This document shows positions 35,701-44,698 of a stretch of 54,260 bases of DNA, piece after piece. The number at the start of each line of letters is the position of its first letter. Position 1 is the first letter of the stretch. Made by a program: the position numbers and the translations under genes. The DNA is from CAYRMV01 sp964425255 (lineage in GTDB: Bacteria; Bacteroidota; Bacteroidia; Flavobacteriales_D; Crocinitomicaceae), in the NCBI GenBank assembly GCA_964425255.1, contig CAYRMV010000007.1, positions 1 through 54,260 of the forward strand. Direction: 5' to 3'. The notes beneath the pieces are model-generated. The model was given only the letters and a program-made list of their open reading frames with translations, searched no databases and had not been told where the DNA came from.

Positions 35701-37221
35701 CTACTTGAAGAAGGCTTGGAAAATATCGTTTCCGTTGGCGTAAAGCATCAAGCTCAACAGAAGAATGAAACCAACGTACTGCGCATATTCCAATACTTTT
35801 TGTGGGGCTTCTTTTCCGGTGATGATTTCATACAACAAGAATACAACATGCCCACCGTCTAGTGCTGGAATCGGCAAGATATTCATGAATGCCAATACAA
35901 TGGAAATGAATGCGGTGTTCATCCAGAAAACTTCCCAATCCCACGTTGGAGGGAACATTTTACCAATTCCACCAAATCCACTGATTGAACCTGCACCTTT
36001 TTTCGTGAAAACAAATTTCATTTGAGAAACATAGTCGCTCAAAGTCAAAAATCCTTTGTTCCAGCCTTTTTGAATACTTTCTCCAAAGCTTGGGTACACA
36101 CGGTGAATGGCTTGTTTATCGATCGGTTTTAAATCCTTGAATGAAACACCCAACATCCCACTTTCAGCAATTTTACTTGTCAATTGAACGGTATCCTTGC
36201 CACGTAAAACGGCGAGTTCTACATCTTTGTTTTTGTTGGAATACAATTCGGATCCCACTTGATCATGATATTCAATTGCATTTCCGTTGATGGACAAAAG
36301 TTTGTCATTCGTTTTCATTCCAGACCACAATGCAGGGAAACAGCTTACCAATGCTTTGCTCAGACTTGCTCCTGGAAGTGTCTGGATCAAGGTGTCTTGG
36401 TCGCGAATGACCTCGATGCGAGCCATTTTAATGGCGGTTTCTTGTTTCAAATCACTGATTTCATTCAATTTTTTTCCATTTACTGAATACAGTACATCCA
36501 TTTTTTTGATGCTGTTCTGGAAGTCGTTGAGTGCAAAGAAAAGGTGAATTTTTTCGGTATTTGTTCGCAAACTGAAAGCAGGAAGTGCATTGTTTTCAAA
36601 CATTTTGTAGTCTACATCTTCTGGAAGATTCAAGGTTTCGGTTTTTCCATCCAAATGTTTCACAACCACATTTCTTCCACCACGGAACAAAATTTCGAGT
36701 GTTGCATCCGTTGGAAGATCCAATTTTTTCCCGTCAACGGAAAGCACGACGTCTCCCGGTTTGAAACCAAATTGTTCCATGTATGGATGTACAGCCAAAC
36801 CTGCTTTTAAATCGTCGGTTTTTAAGGTGTCGTACCCAAATGAAAACAAGACGAAAATGTAAATCAAGATTCCTAGGATCAAGTTGACCGTCACACCACC
36901 AATCATGATGATCAAACGTTGCCAAGCTGGTTTGGATCTGAATTCCCATGGTTTTGCGGGTTCTTTCAACTGCTCTTTGTCCATGGATTCATCCACCATT
37001 CCGGCAATTTTCACGTAGCCACCCAAAGGCAACCAACCAATTCCCCATTCGGTTTCACCTACTTTTCGTTTAAACAAGGAAAACCAAGGGTTGAAGAACA
37101 AATAAAATTTCTCTACACGTGTTTTGAAAAGTTTGGCAGGAATGTAATGACCAAATTCGTGTAGAACGACTAATATTGATAAAGAAAGCACCAACTGTGC
37201 TGCGCGAATCCAAAAATCCAT
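35701..37221 (-). CDS. rseP: RIP metalloprotease RseP (site-2 protease)
   Basis: 506 residues. An N-terminal membrane segment contains the zinc motif HEFGH (about residues 21-25) and the C-terminal membrane region contains NILPIPALDGGHVVF, supplying the third ligand Asp. Two PDZ-like modules lie between (about residues 125-205, FGFKPGDVVLSVDGKKL, and 300-365, MKTNDKLLSINGNAIEY), making it longer than single-PDZ forms. The family cuts anti-sigma factors and signal peptides inside the membrane. The ATG at 37221 fits. The small gene 37280-37648 lies 58 bases upstream on the same strand. Confidence 0.94.
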   Translation of the reverse strand: MDFWIRAAQLVLSLSILVVLHEFGHYIPAKLFKTRVEKFYLFFNPWFSLFKRKVGETEWGIGWLPLGGYVKIAGMVDESMDKEQLKEPAKPWEFRSKPAWQRLIIMIGGVTVNLILGILIYIFVLFSFGYDTLKTDDLKAGLAVHPYMEQFGFKPGDVVLSVDGKKLDLPTDATLEILFRGGRNVVVKHLDGKTETLNLPEDVDYKMFENNALPAFSLRTNTEKIHLFFALNDFQNSIKKMDVLYSVNGKKLNEISDLKQETAIKMARIEVIRDQDTLIQTLPGASLSKALVSCFPALWSGMKTNDKLLSINGNAIEYHDQVGSELYSNKNKDVELAVLRGKDTVQLTSKIAESGMLGVSFKDLKPIDKQAIHRVYPSFGESIQKGWNKGFLTLSDYVSQMKFVFTKKGAGSISGFGGIGKMFPPTWDWEVFWMNTAFISIVLAFMNILPIPALDGGHVVFLLYEIITGKEAPQKVLEYAQYVGFILLLSLMLYANGNDIFQAFFK

Positions 37222-37279
37222 TTCGTTTTGTTAATGAGTTACAAACTTACGTTTTTTCCATGAAAATGGAATCACCAAG

Positions 37280-37648
37280 CTAGATTGTGGTTTTATTTTC
37301 TATAGATGCTTCAATTCCCTCGTTGGCAAAATAATCGATGATCGCTTCTTTGATGAGATGTTGTTGATCGCGTTCATCGAGTGGAGGAAGTTGTTTGACC
37401 AATTTAAAGTGGGGCCAATTGTCTTCGTCGCGGCCTATAAATTCGTAATATCCAGCGGGTTCGAGCAAGGTGCAAATTGCCACGTGCATCAAATCGGTTT
37501 TTTCTTGTTTTTTGAATTTTTTATAACCCAAGCCCAATTCTTGCACGCCAATCAAGAATAAAATGGCTTGTACATCGAGTCCTTCGCCGAATTGTTCTTC
37601 CAATTTTTTGGTCAACGCGCGAAAGCGAATTTCAATTTCGTAATCCAT
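37280..37648 (-). CDS. Conserved small cytoplasmic protein of unknown function
   Basis: 122 residues, no signal or membrane segment. It reads as a compact helical protein (IEIRFRALTKKLEEQFGEGLDVQAILFLIGVQELGLG, then YYEFIGRDEDNWPHFKLVKQLPPLDERDQQHLIKEAIIDYF). I do not recognise a named domain. Similar proteins of this size occur beside rseP in other Bacteroidota as far as I recall, so a shared transcript with rseP is likely. TATTTTTG just upstream (37660-37653) could be its -7 element, which would leave almost no leader. Confidence 0.75.
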   Translation of the reverse strand: MDYEIEIRFRALTKKLEEQFGEGLDVQAILFLIGVQELGLGYKKFKKQEKTDLMHVAICTLLEPAGYYEFIGRDEDNWPHFKLVKQLPPLDERDQQHLIKEAIIDYFANEGIEASIENKTTI

Positions 37649-37733
37649 GCTACAAAAATACGGATGATTTCGCTTTTATTCGTTCGAATAAATGTTAATC
37701 GTTTGGGAAAAGGGTAGGAATTGTGGTTTGCAT

Positions 37734-38153
37734 TTATTTTATACGGATGTATTTTCCATCTCCTCCTTGATTGCCTAGAAGAATGGTGTTTTTGTTTTCG
37801 AATGTTACGGTGAATTCAGCATTTGTACTTTGACCATAGGCAGCAAAGAGAGGAGCCGCAATTTTTTTCTCGGTGATTTGAAATTCGAAGTTTGAATGGC
37901 GTTTGATATTCGTAAGAAATTGATCCCCTACTTCCATGAAAAGATTTACGAATTTGTTATCATTTATTTTTTTGATAACACCCGAAAATTCACCTTTTTC
38001 GTTTTTTGAAATCGTAATTTCGATGTTTTCAAACATTCCTCGGTCGACCAGCTTCCAGTTTCCAATAAATTGATTTTCTGGTGTTTTTGTAAATTTTGAT
38101 CCATCACATCCCATAAGGAAAAGTACGGATAACAAAAGAAAATAATATTTCAT
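37734..38153 (-). CDS. Small lipoprotein of unknown function
   Basis: The ATG at 38153, seven codons inside the longest frame, begins a lipoprotein signal (MKYYFLLLSVLFLMGC), giving 139 residues. The mature part resembles small lipocalin-like or beta-barrel folds: FIGNWKLVDRGMFENIEITISKNEKGEFSGVI and FTVTFENKNTILLGNQGGDGKYIRI. No named family is recognised. TATCTTTG at 38179-38172 is a fitting -7 element 18 bases before the ATG and supports the shorter start. Confidence 0.72.
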   Translation of the reverse strand: MKYYFLLLSVLFLMGCDGSKFTKTPENQFIGNWKLVDRGMFENIEITISKNEKGEFSGVIKKINDNKFVNLFMEVGDQFLTNIKRHSNFEFQITEKKIAAPLFAAYGQSTNAEFTVTFENKNTILLGNQGGDGKYIRIK

Positions 38154-38291
38154 TATGTTTGTTTTCAGCGACAAAGATAAGTGAATTTCTGCAAGATTTT
38201 TGGATGTTAGTTTGAAATGGGATTTATTGACATAATTTAGAAAGTTTATTCCTACAAGGAAAATAGACTTTTACCTTTAGCATATTTTGAA

Positions 38292-39311
38292 TTATGAAAA
38301 GGTAACTACTTTTATTTTGTTTTTCTTCCTAATGATCACACCGGAATTTTTTTTTGATCGAAATGGAATAATACCTGAATTTTTTTTGAGTTCTCGCACA
38401 CCACTGCTGTAAATATGATCAGAAACTATTTTTTGGAGTGGAATTAATTTTTTATTTTCTACAGTTCCAATGTATGTATTTTTTTTATCAGAATAAATCC
38501 AATAAAGATTTTTGTTAAATTCAAACTGACTATTAATTAGTATTTCAAATGAATCTATAATAGTCTCATATCCTTTATCATATCCTTTTGGATGTTTGAT
38601 TTCGAATTCGGGAGGTTCATTTGAATAGATATCGTACCAACTACAATCAAGCAGTTGTTTTTTGGTTTTTATTTCGTATAATTTTTTTGGATCCTTAATT
38701 CGAATAATTGTTGAAAATCCACCAATGTGGGCTAAGGATGAACTTACATAAAACGAATTATTAAACTTACCAACTCCTTGAATACAAGTAGACGGACAAC
38801 TGAAAATGCGCTTGCTTTTTTTGTGGTGAAAATATATGGCACCTCCAAATTCTCCCATACAACATGATCTTACCGCGTATTCTTTGTCTTCGTACAAAGG
38901 AATATTTTGTTCGTGGTGCATGAAGTTTTCTTTTGTGGTAGTGCCCGAACTTAGTTTAATCCACTTGTTTTTACAATAGCATAAAATGGAGTAGTTACGT
39001 AAGTTTGTGATTACGAAGAGTGAATCATTCGATGTCCAGATAGATTGTATATTGTCATTTAGTCCTTGGTTGATTTCTTTCGAATGTGTGGAGTCTATTT
39101 TAAACGATTTGTCAAGGTAAATTAGTTTAAAATATTCATCGCTGTATGAACTTGTTGAACATAGATAACCATTTTTATATTGAATCAGTTGATTCGGGTA
39201 AAAGTTCAAATTAACAGAGATAGTTTCAACATCAAATTGATCGAAAGGAGTTTCATTTTTACAACTCGTGAAAATTATTATGAATAGAAAAGCAAATTGA
39301 ATTTTTTTCAT
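38292..39311 (-). CDS. Putative lipoprotein, possibly beta-propeller
   Basis: 339 residues with a lipoprotein signal (KKIQFAFLFIIIFTSC). The rest is rich in short beta strands with repeated hydrophobic-aromatic spacing (SIWTSNDSLFVITNLRNYSILCYCKNKWIKLSSG; GVGKFNNSFYVSSSLAHIGGFSTIIRIKDPKKLYEI), suggesting a propeller-like fold. That is an impression, not a motif hit. Several cysteines (CYC, SCC, CPSTC) could form disulfides. It begins a run of uncharacterised minus-strand genes. Function unknown. Confidence 0.65.
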   Translation of the reverse strand: MKKIQFAFLFIIIFTSCKNETPFDQFDVETISVNLNFYPNQLIQYKNGYLCSTSSYSDEYFKLIYLDKSFKIDSTHSKEINQGLNDNIQSIWTSNDSLFVITNLRNYSILCYCKNKWIKLSSGTTTKENFMHHEQNIPLYEDKEYAVRSCCMGEFGGAIYFHHKKSKRIFSCPSTCIQGVGKFNNSFYVSSSLAHIGGFSTIIRIKDPKKLYEIKTKKQLLDCSWYDIYSNEPPEFEIKHPKGYDKGYETIIDSFEILINSQFEFNKNLYWIYSDKKNTYIGTVENKKLIPLQKIVSDHIYSSGVRELKKNSGIIPFRSKKNSGVIIRKKNKIKVVTFS

Positions 39312-39355
39312 AGTGTAAGAAAAATGGAGATTAGACTTATGATAACTTTTAAATA

Positions 39356-39895
39356 TTATTTTTTAATGACATCCATTTCGATTTCCCAATTAAATACTAG
39401 TTTTGATTCGCTCTCAAAATAACCTTCTTCAGAAATATACTTACTAACCGGATTGTCTATCGAAATAGTATCATTTTCTGTATCATAATAACCATAATAA
39501 TTAGTCACCATCCAATGATCTCTTTTTTCCGCTTTTAAAAAACCATTTTCATAGAAATACAAAATTAGTCCACCATCATTTCCAATCTCATTATTTCTCG
39601 CTTCAAATAGGAGGATAGCTGATTTTTCTAGTGAATTGAGATACAGATTGTGTGTTAGTATTGTTGTACAGAAAGCAATTCCGATTAAGAATGGAAAGTA
39701 ATTTCTCTTTCCATGTCGTATGACTATAAGAATCAAAGATATAACAATCGAAATGATTAAGCATACAAAGGGAGCGTAATCAATCCATGAAAAGAATAAT
39801 GCGCTTCTTTTTATATTTAAAAACTCTATGTATGTTGCCATGCAACCAAAAAGAAAAATGAAAACAAATTCAATATTTAGTTTTATTTTAATCAT
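39356..39895 (-). CDS. Hypothetical membrane protein
   Basis: 179 residues with three membrane segments in the first 95 residues (FVFIFLFGCMATYIEFL, FVCLIISIVISLILIVI, FPFLIGIAFCTTILTHNLYL) and a C-terminal soluble part (GLILYFYENGFLKAEKRDHWMVTNYYGYYDTENDTISID) likely facing the periplasm. No family recognised. It lies 44 bases upstream, in transcription order, of the lipoprotein at 38292. Confidence 0.6.
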   Translation of the reverse strand: MIKIKLNIEFVFIFLFGCMATYIEFLNIKRSALFFSWIDYAPFVCLIISIVISLILIVIRHGKRNYFPFLIGIAFCTTILTHNLYLNSLEKSAILLFEARNNEIGNDGGLILYFYENGFLKAEKRDHWMVTNYYGYYDTENDTISIDNPVSKYISEEGYFESESKLVFNWEIEMDVIKK

Positions 39896-39967
39896 TTAAT
39901 TTTAGCTTTTCAGAGTGGGCATTTGTTTAAAATTGATTAACCACAATTATAATGTTGTTACATTTTA

Positions 39968-40342
39968 TTACTCAAATAGATATTTAGTACTTACACCTAC
40001 AAGTAGCAAAAGAAAAGGAGGAATTGCAATTGCACATGCATAAAGAGTAAACGTGCTGATTTTGATAGAGCGAAATTTTCTAGTTAATTTTTGGATTCTT
40101 TTTTTCTTTATGTAAATGTGATAAACACAAAAGTATGTAAATGTGTAAATAACGAAGAGTGAACTGTATATACTCGTTCTATTCAGTGAAATTCCATTTT
40201 TTTCAAGGAAAACCTTAATTGGAAACAAGAATAAAAGCGATAAAAACAGATAACAAATGCTGATATATAGCGAGATAGATGTATTCTTTGTCTCCTGCTT
40301 TTTGCCGTATTTTTCATACAGTTTCGCGAAAATTAGATTCAT
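39968..40342 (-). CDS. Hypothetical small membrane protein
   Basis: 124 residues with three predicted membrane helices (ISICYLFLSLLFLFPIKVFL, SIYSSLFVIYTFTYFCVYHIYI, LYACAIAIPPFLLLLVG) and a basic loop (KKKRIQKLTRKFRSIK). No family recognised; the reading frame, base composition and position in a minus-strand run are the main support. Confidence 0.55.
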   Translation of the reverse strand: MNLIFAKLYEKYGKKQETKNTSISLYISICYLFLSLLFLFPIKVFLEKNGISLNRTSIYSSLFVIYTFTYFCVYHIYIKKKRIQKLTRKFRSIKISTFTLYACAIAIPPFLLLLVGVSTKYLFE

Positions 40343-40404
40343 GTTACTTCGTTATATAAACTTTTTTTGTTTCTATTTATTTTCATCAAGATGAACCAAT
40401 TCCA

Positions 40405-40881
40405 CTACAACCGAATCTGTAAGCCAACACCATGTTGCGTAAAACCGAACGAGCAATTGATTTCATTGGGATGACGAAAACTTTGCACATTCCGATTGTT
40501 GTACGAATCGACGGCTCTGCGCGTTTGGCGCAGGTATTTTACGTGAAAAGGAATCGCAATTCCAACAAGAGCTGCACCTGCAACAAAAGGTTGCCACAAG
40601 AATTTGTTTGCCGGGAGAAAATAACCCAAAGTGAAACCGAGCGGAATGGACCCTAAGACATAGAAAACATTTGCGTAGAATTTGTTATCTCTTGCCGACT
40701 CAATGAATCGGAATGTTTCAGGATAAGGTCGCATGATTTGAAACAAATTATCCATCGACATTTTACGATCGCCTTGGTATACTTTTTTAGTTTCTTCATC
40801 GAATTGTAAGGTAGAATCTTTTTCTTGAGCAAAAATGCTTGTGGAAAGCAAAAGAATAAGGAGGAATATCCAATTTTTCAT
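40405..40881 (-). CDS. Hypothetical exported protein with membrane segments
   Basis: 158 residues with a signal peptide (MKNWIFLLILLLSTSIFAQ), a short acidic linker (DSTLQFDEETKKVYQGDRKMS) and two hydrophobic stretches (ANVFYVLGSIPLGFTLGYFLP, WQPFVAGAALVGIAIPFHVKYL). It ends SFGFTQHGVGLQIRL, an outer-membrane strand-like finish. Its function is unknown. It could be an inner- or outer-membrane-associated protein. Confidence 0.65.
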   Translation of the reverse strand: MKNWIFLLILLLSTSIFAQEKDSTLQFDEETKKVYQGDRKMSMDNLFQIMRPYPETFRFIESARDNKFYANVFYVLGSIPLGFTLGYFLPANKFLWQPFVAGAALVGIAIPFHVKYLRQTRRAVDSYNNRNVQSFRHPNEINCSFGFTQHGVGLQIRL

Positions 40882-41075
40882 TTGGTGAATGTGATTACAA
40901 ACGGGTTAAATATTGTTTTTTATAAATAGAAAATTACTCTCTTCTGAAAGGTGAAAGTAAAATTCAACTAATTTTTTTCGAATATACGGTTTTTCGCAAA
41001 TTGATTTTGTGTATGGAAGAAATAAAACACATTTTTATTAATATTATGACCCATAAAAATTTATTTATCAACTCT

Positions 41076-41429
41076 TTAACCTCGCTTTTTTCGACCTACA
41101 AAGTAATTCAAGAAAATCAGTAGGAGAGATAAGCCTATCATCCCGATACTAAAAGCTAAAAACCCAGGATCAATTCCAGAACCTAAGTCGTCGATGGCGA
41201 AAAGGGAACAAATGATAATGATCGTCGCCGAAACATTGAGTGTTGGGTTTACTTTTTGTTCTTTTCGCGTAAAACGGTAACCGGTGGAGAAAAGCAACAC
41301 CAAAATTGCTATTGTTTCAAGTAAAAACACGTAAACCAAGTAGTTTAAAACCGCAAGGCCATCCAACTGATCAGCCAAAACGGAGTGAATAACGAGGAAT
41401 GAGAGGAGGAATAAAATGTGTTTTTTCAT
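41076..41429 (-). CDS. Hypothetical small membrane protein
   Basis: 117 residues with a signal-like start (MKKHILFLLSFLVIHSVLA) and three further hydrophobic segments (LNYLVYVFLLETIAILVLLFSTG, VSATIIIICSLFAI, GFLAFSIGMIGLSLLLIFLNYFVG), ending in a basic tail. No family recognised. A terminator for the preceding gene on the same strand lies at 41498-41537, so this gene has its own transcript. Confidence 0.6.
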   Translation of the reverse strand: MKKHILFLLSFLVIHSVLADQLDGLAVLNYLVYVFLLETIAILVLLFSTGYRFTRKEQKVNPTLNVSATIIIICSLFAIDDLGSGIDPGFLAFSIGMIGLSLLLIFLNYFVGRKKRG

Positions 41430-41497
41430 GTGGCTTTTTCTAATTTACTCGTTATGATGATTAAAGATTGAGTTTAAAAAATCATCTTAACAATACA

Positions 41498-41537
41498 AAA
41501 AAGTGAAAGACAACCTTTTTCCGGTTGCCTTTTACTT
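41498..41537 (-). terminator. Rho-independent terminator after the Lys-rich protein gene
   Basis: Imperfect stem between 41501-41515 and 41523-41537 (GGTTG core, one mismatch and one wobble) with the minus-strand T run TTTTTTG. It lies about 65 bases beyond the stop of the gene ending at 41603. Confidence 0.65.
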
Positions 41538-41602
41538 CGAATAGTCTGGTGAAATGAATAAAACTTAACATTATTCACTTTTCCGAATGAAAATGAACGA
41601 AA

Positions 41603-41908
41603 TCACTTCGTACTTGATTTCTCTTTTTTGGTCTTCTTTTCCTTCTTTTTACGATCTACCGTATTTTTGTCTCCTCCCTTTCCTTTTCCACTGAAAGCAG
41701 CTCCATTTGACTTTTCTTCAGCGTTGGCTCTTTTTTCTGAGGATTTCCCTTTTTGTTCACCTTCCTTTTTACCTTTTTTCTCTTTTTTAGCAGATTGCTT
41801 CGAACTAGTTTCGGTTTTCGGTTTTTTTTCCGCTTCCTTATTGGTTTGTGCATGAGTTGATAGACTCAACAGAACAAACGCAGTTAGCAACAGGATTCCT
41901 TTTTTCAT
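41603..41908 (-). CDS. Small exported lysine-rich protein
   Basis: 101 residues. A good signal peptide (MKKGILLLTAFVLLSLSTHAQ) precedes a mature part that is almost only Lys, Glu, Ser, Gly and Asn (KKEKKGKKEGEQKGKSSEKR), with a net high positive charge and no hydrophobic core. It is probably disordered. Its composition resembles phylum-specific periplasmic polycations; binding to nucleic acid, polyphosphate or LPS is only a guess. A terminator follows. Confidence 0.65.
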   Translation of the reverse strand: MKKGILLLTAFVLLSLSTHAQTNKEAEKKPKTETSSKQSAKKEKKGKKEGEQKGKSSEKRANAEEKSNGAAFSGKGKGGDKNTVDRKKKEKKTKKEKSSTK

Positions 41909-41998
41909 ATCAATCTTTTTATTATTTCTTTCACAAATAAAGTGCCAATTTGAAACTAGTGATGACCAATCATCATTCTACCAGCAACAATTCTCTAT

Positions 41999-42556
41999 TT
42001 AAGGGATATAAAAAACATCTTCTACCTTGATAACGGGTTTTAATCGATACTGCATCGTTCCTTGTTCTACAATCGATTGTCCGGCATCAAAATCTAATGT
42101 TACCACAATTGTTTGGTCGGGTAAAATATCGGAATTCAAATTGATTTTCAATCCCGTTTTATCTTGGCTCGAAAGTAACAATGGATGTTGAACTGCATTT
42201 GAATCAACCATTTCAACAGCATAGTTGTTATCGCCTAACACTAATCGGATCTGTGTGATTTTTCCAACTGGAATGGAGGTTGGATTAGCAATTACCGCCG
42301 TAAGTCCATTTTGCAATTGTAGGAGATCATAATATCCTGGAATCGCATCTAATTGTACCCATCCATCTGTGGAAGAACCACTACCGGCATAATGTGCCCA
42401 AACTTCGGTAATGTTTACATTTACTTCGGTGAAATCTGCCGGAGCATCCGTTATTTGAATTTTTATTTGGCCTTCACCCTCTCTCTCTTTCTTGCACCCG
42501 ACGGAAATAATCAGAACAAGAAATGTGGCCGCTAAAATTTTTGTCGCACTTTTCAT
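41999..42556 (-). CDS. DUF4382 lipoprotein
   Basis: The ATG at 42556 (eight codons inside the longest frame) starts a lipoprotein signal (ATKILAATFLVLIISVGC), giving 185 residues. The mature part GQIKIQITDAPADFTEVNVNITEVWAHYAG..., LLQLQNGLTAVIA and VGKITQIRLVLGDNNYAV matches DUF4382, a beta-sandwich domain common in surface lipoproteins of Bacteroidota. The function is unknown. Confidence 0.85.
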   Translation of the reverse strand: MKSATKILAATFLVLIISVGCKKEREGEGQIKIQITDAPADFTEVNVNITEVWAHYAGSGSSTDGWVQLDAIPGYYDLLQLQNGLTAVIANPTSIPVGKITQIRLVLGDNNYAVEMVDSNAVQHPLLLSSQDKTGLKINLNSDILPDQTIVVTLDFDAGQSIVEQGTMQYRLKPVIKVEDVFYIP

Positions 42557-42910
42557 ACTACTACATTTTGAAGTTAACAAAGGAATTATTGAAGTCTAAT
42601 TTAGAAAAAATAATCTTCTACTCAAAATTTTTTAGGTTTGTTAACTTTTTTATTTGGAAGCAATATCACTTATTTGATCAAAAGTGAATTGTCATTATGA
42701 CAAAAATTAGCTCGCATAAATAAATTCTATTTCTCAATTTCTAGCTGGTTTTTAGAGGTAGTTGAATAGATTTCTCTTCTGGTTTTTGCTCTGAAATTGG
42801 GATTTCAAAATTCGTTTAGTACAATTTATATACTTTTATTGATCTCAAATTAAATTTTTACAATTAATTGGTTACTAGACTATTACTTTGTTTTATTTGT
42901 AGGATTGCTG
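42557..42910. other. 354-base gene-free interval
   Basis: No reading frame with a plausible start and composition was seen on either strand. It holds the upstream region of the DUF4382 gene, a perfect 15-base palindrome at 42689-42703 (listed separately), and otherwise AT-rich sequence without a recognisable RNA gene or terminator. Confidence 0.6.
42689..42703. promoter_or_regulatory. Perfect 15-base palindrome, operator-like
   Basis: TTGTCATTATGACAA reads the same on both strands around a central base. It lies about 133 bases before the DUF4382 start codon in an otherwise featureless interval and has no T tract, so it is more like a protein-binding site than a terminator. The regulator is unknown. 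Confidence 0.4.
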
Positions 42911-43807
42911 TTAGTTCTTATATTCCATTGTTTGAAAGAATTTTTTCATCTCATTTTCTTCATTTTTATTCATTGTTATTGCGAAAACGATTGTAGCTAA
43001 TTCATCCGTCAAACGAGCAGAACAATGAATTAGATGTCTTTCACCTTTATCATTGATGCAATAAGAAGAAAATTCATACACTGATTTTCCTTTTTGTACT
43101 GTTTTACCCTCAGACAAAAATTGATCAATTTCATAAGATTGGAAGATTATATTTTTCATCATTTGACCCATAAATGACTCGACATTTGGGAACATTCCTA
43201 AATTAGGAAATTGTTGAACCATTATATAAGATTTAGAAGAGTCAGGATCATTTTTAAACATGATAACCATTGGATTTATGAATTCTGTTTCTAATTTGAA
43301 AGAATTGGTTTTATCATATTTGATTGCAATAAACCGATCCCAATTTATCATTTTTGATTCTTCAATTTTAATTGATTTGTAATATCCGAGTATTTCTTTG
43401 TATAAATCTTTATCACCTTTAGAATATAAAGTTGAGGCCAAAATAAAGAATGAGCTATCGCCGAAAAGCAATTGAACTACATCTGCTGCTGGATTGGAAT
43501 GGGCGTGAATGACTTTTCCTTTGTAACCATCCACTTCCAATTCAAATTCGGCATATACTTTAATTCCTCTATCTTCATAGGCTTTTGAGTTAATTTCCTT
43601 GAATTTCGATTCTAGATTTCCTTGAAACTCGATAATTGACATTTCAAATACATCTGGTTTAGTTATAGCTGAATAATGTGGTGAAATTATAGCACCTTCC
43701 GGATGTACGATTGTTGCTCTTGAGCCAGGGATTTCAATTCTTTTTTGTGCATTAGCCTCAAGAAATAAAATGAAAATTAATACTATACTTACTGTTGTTT
43801 TAATCAT
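42911..43807 (-). CDS. Hypothetical exported protein, possibly two PsbP/DcrB-like halves
   Basis: 298 residues with a signal peptide (TTVSIVLIFILFLEANAQ). The first half (GYKGKVIHAHSNPAADVVQLLFGDSSFFILASTLYSKGDKDLYKEILGYYKSIKI) and second half (GKSVYEFSSYCINDKGERHLIHCSARLTDELATIVFAITMNKNEENEMKKFFQTMEY) share the pattern of strand-strand-helix seen in PsbP/DcrB-like proteins. The resemblance is weak and is my inference. Probably periplasmic; function unknown. The neighbouring gene upstream is 15 bases away, so the two are likely one operon. Confidence 0.65.
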   Translation of the reverse strand: MIKTTVSIVLIFILFLEANAQKRIEIPGSRATIVHPEGAIISPHYSAITKPDVFEMSIIEFQGNLESKFKEINSKAYEDRGIKVYAEFELEVDGYKGKVIHAHSNPAADVVQLLFGDSSFFILASTLYSKGDKDLYKEILGYYKSIKIEESKMINWDRFIAIKYDKTNSFKLETEFINPMVIMFKNDPDSSKSYIMVQQFPNLGMFPNVESFMGQMMKNIIFQSYEIDQFLSEGKTVQKGKSVYEFSSYCINDKGERHLIHCSARLTDELATIVFAITMNKNEENEMKKFFQTMEYKN

Positions 43808-43822
43808 GTGTGCTTTTGTTTA

Positions 43823-44530
43823 TTATTTCCCAATATATTCAAACGTAAAACTATCAATCTTGTTTGCATTTCGAACCCTTCTTGTAATCTTGTTTTTTTG
43901 AAACGTCAAAACATCGTTTATCACTTCATTTTTATCTAGCGGTGAAAGAACAATTAAATTGTCGTTTTTAATAATGTAAGGAACTGTATTTTGCCCTTGG
44001 TTACACACTAAGTAAAGACTGTCGAATTTTTCTTGATTTCTTTTAATCTGTTTGTAAATTTCCTTTGGTTTTTGGGCAAAGTGCATATTCTGCATACAAT
44101 ATTCATGGTTTGCAGTTATAACTATTTTTACTTCATGATTTTTGGTAATATTAATCCATTCAATTTCATTATTGAATTCGTCTAGATCATTCATTTTTGG
44201 AAGTATTCTGAAATAATATCCTGGTTTAACCTGTGTTGTTTCAAGGGAATCTAAAATCAATTTATTCATTTGATCTTGATACCTTAACCATGCTGATTTC
44301 AAACTTTCATTTTCTTTTTTTAAACTATCGAGAATTCTTTTTTCTGAATCAATTTTGATTAACGCTGTTTTTAGACTATCGATTTTTTTTGCCTGTATGT
44401 TGATACTATCATTACATTCATTTCTCAGACGTTTATGTAGTTCAATGTCTGTTTGATTATGTTGAGAAAAAACTTCACCCCAATGAATGGTGAAAATGAA
44501 GAATAATAATAGTTGTTTACTAATTTTCAT
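43823..44530 (-). CDS. Hypothetical exported protein with short coiled coil
   Basis: 235 residues from the ATG at 44530 (the longest frame starts with TTG at 44545). The signal peptide is KQLLLFFIFTIHWGEVFSQ. A heptad-rich stretch follows (KKIDSLKTALIKIDSEKRILDSLKKENESLKSAWLRYQDQM), then a mixed domain (YYFRILPKMNDLDEFNNEIEWINITKNHEVKIVITANHEYC). No family recognised. Likely co-transcribed with the next gene 15 bases downstream. Confidence 0.62.
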   Translation of the reverse strand: MKISKQLLLFFIFTIHWGEVFSQHNQTDIELHKRLRNECNDSINIQAKKIDSLKTALIKIDSEKRILDSLKKENESLKSAWLRYQDQMNKLILDSLETTQVKPGYYFRILPKMNDLDEFNNEIEWINITKNHEVKIVITANHEYCMQNMHFAQKPKEIYKQIKRNQEKFDSLYLVCNQGQNTVPYIIKNDNLIVLSPLDKNEVINDVLTFQKNKITRRVRNANKIDSFTFEYIGK

Positions 44531-44698
44531 TTTATCGTTTTTCAATTCGGAATTTATTTTTAAAACTCATATTGGTTGTTTGAATTAATTGGTGCAAGAT
44601 AATGTACTTCCTTTGTTTTTACTGATTTGGTGTTGTTTTATTTCCAAAATTTCCACCAGGGTTTTGTTTATGATTTTTGTTGATATTATATGTATGAT

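Noticed and set aside
41628..41855. 75-residue hydrophobic frame on the plus strand
   Set aside because: Antisense shadow of the lysine-rich exported protein, whose AAA/AAG codons read as Phe/Leu/Pro on the other strand.
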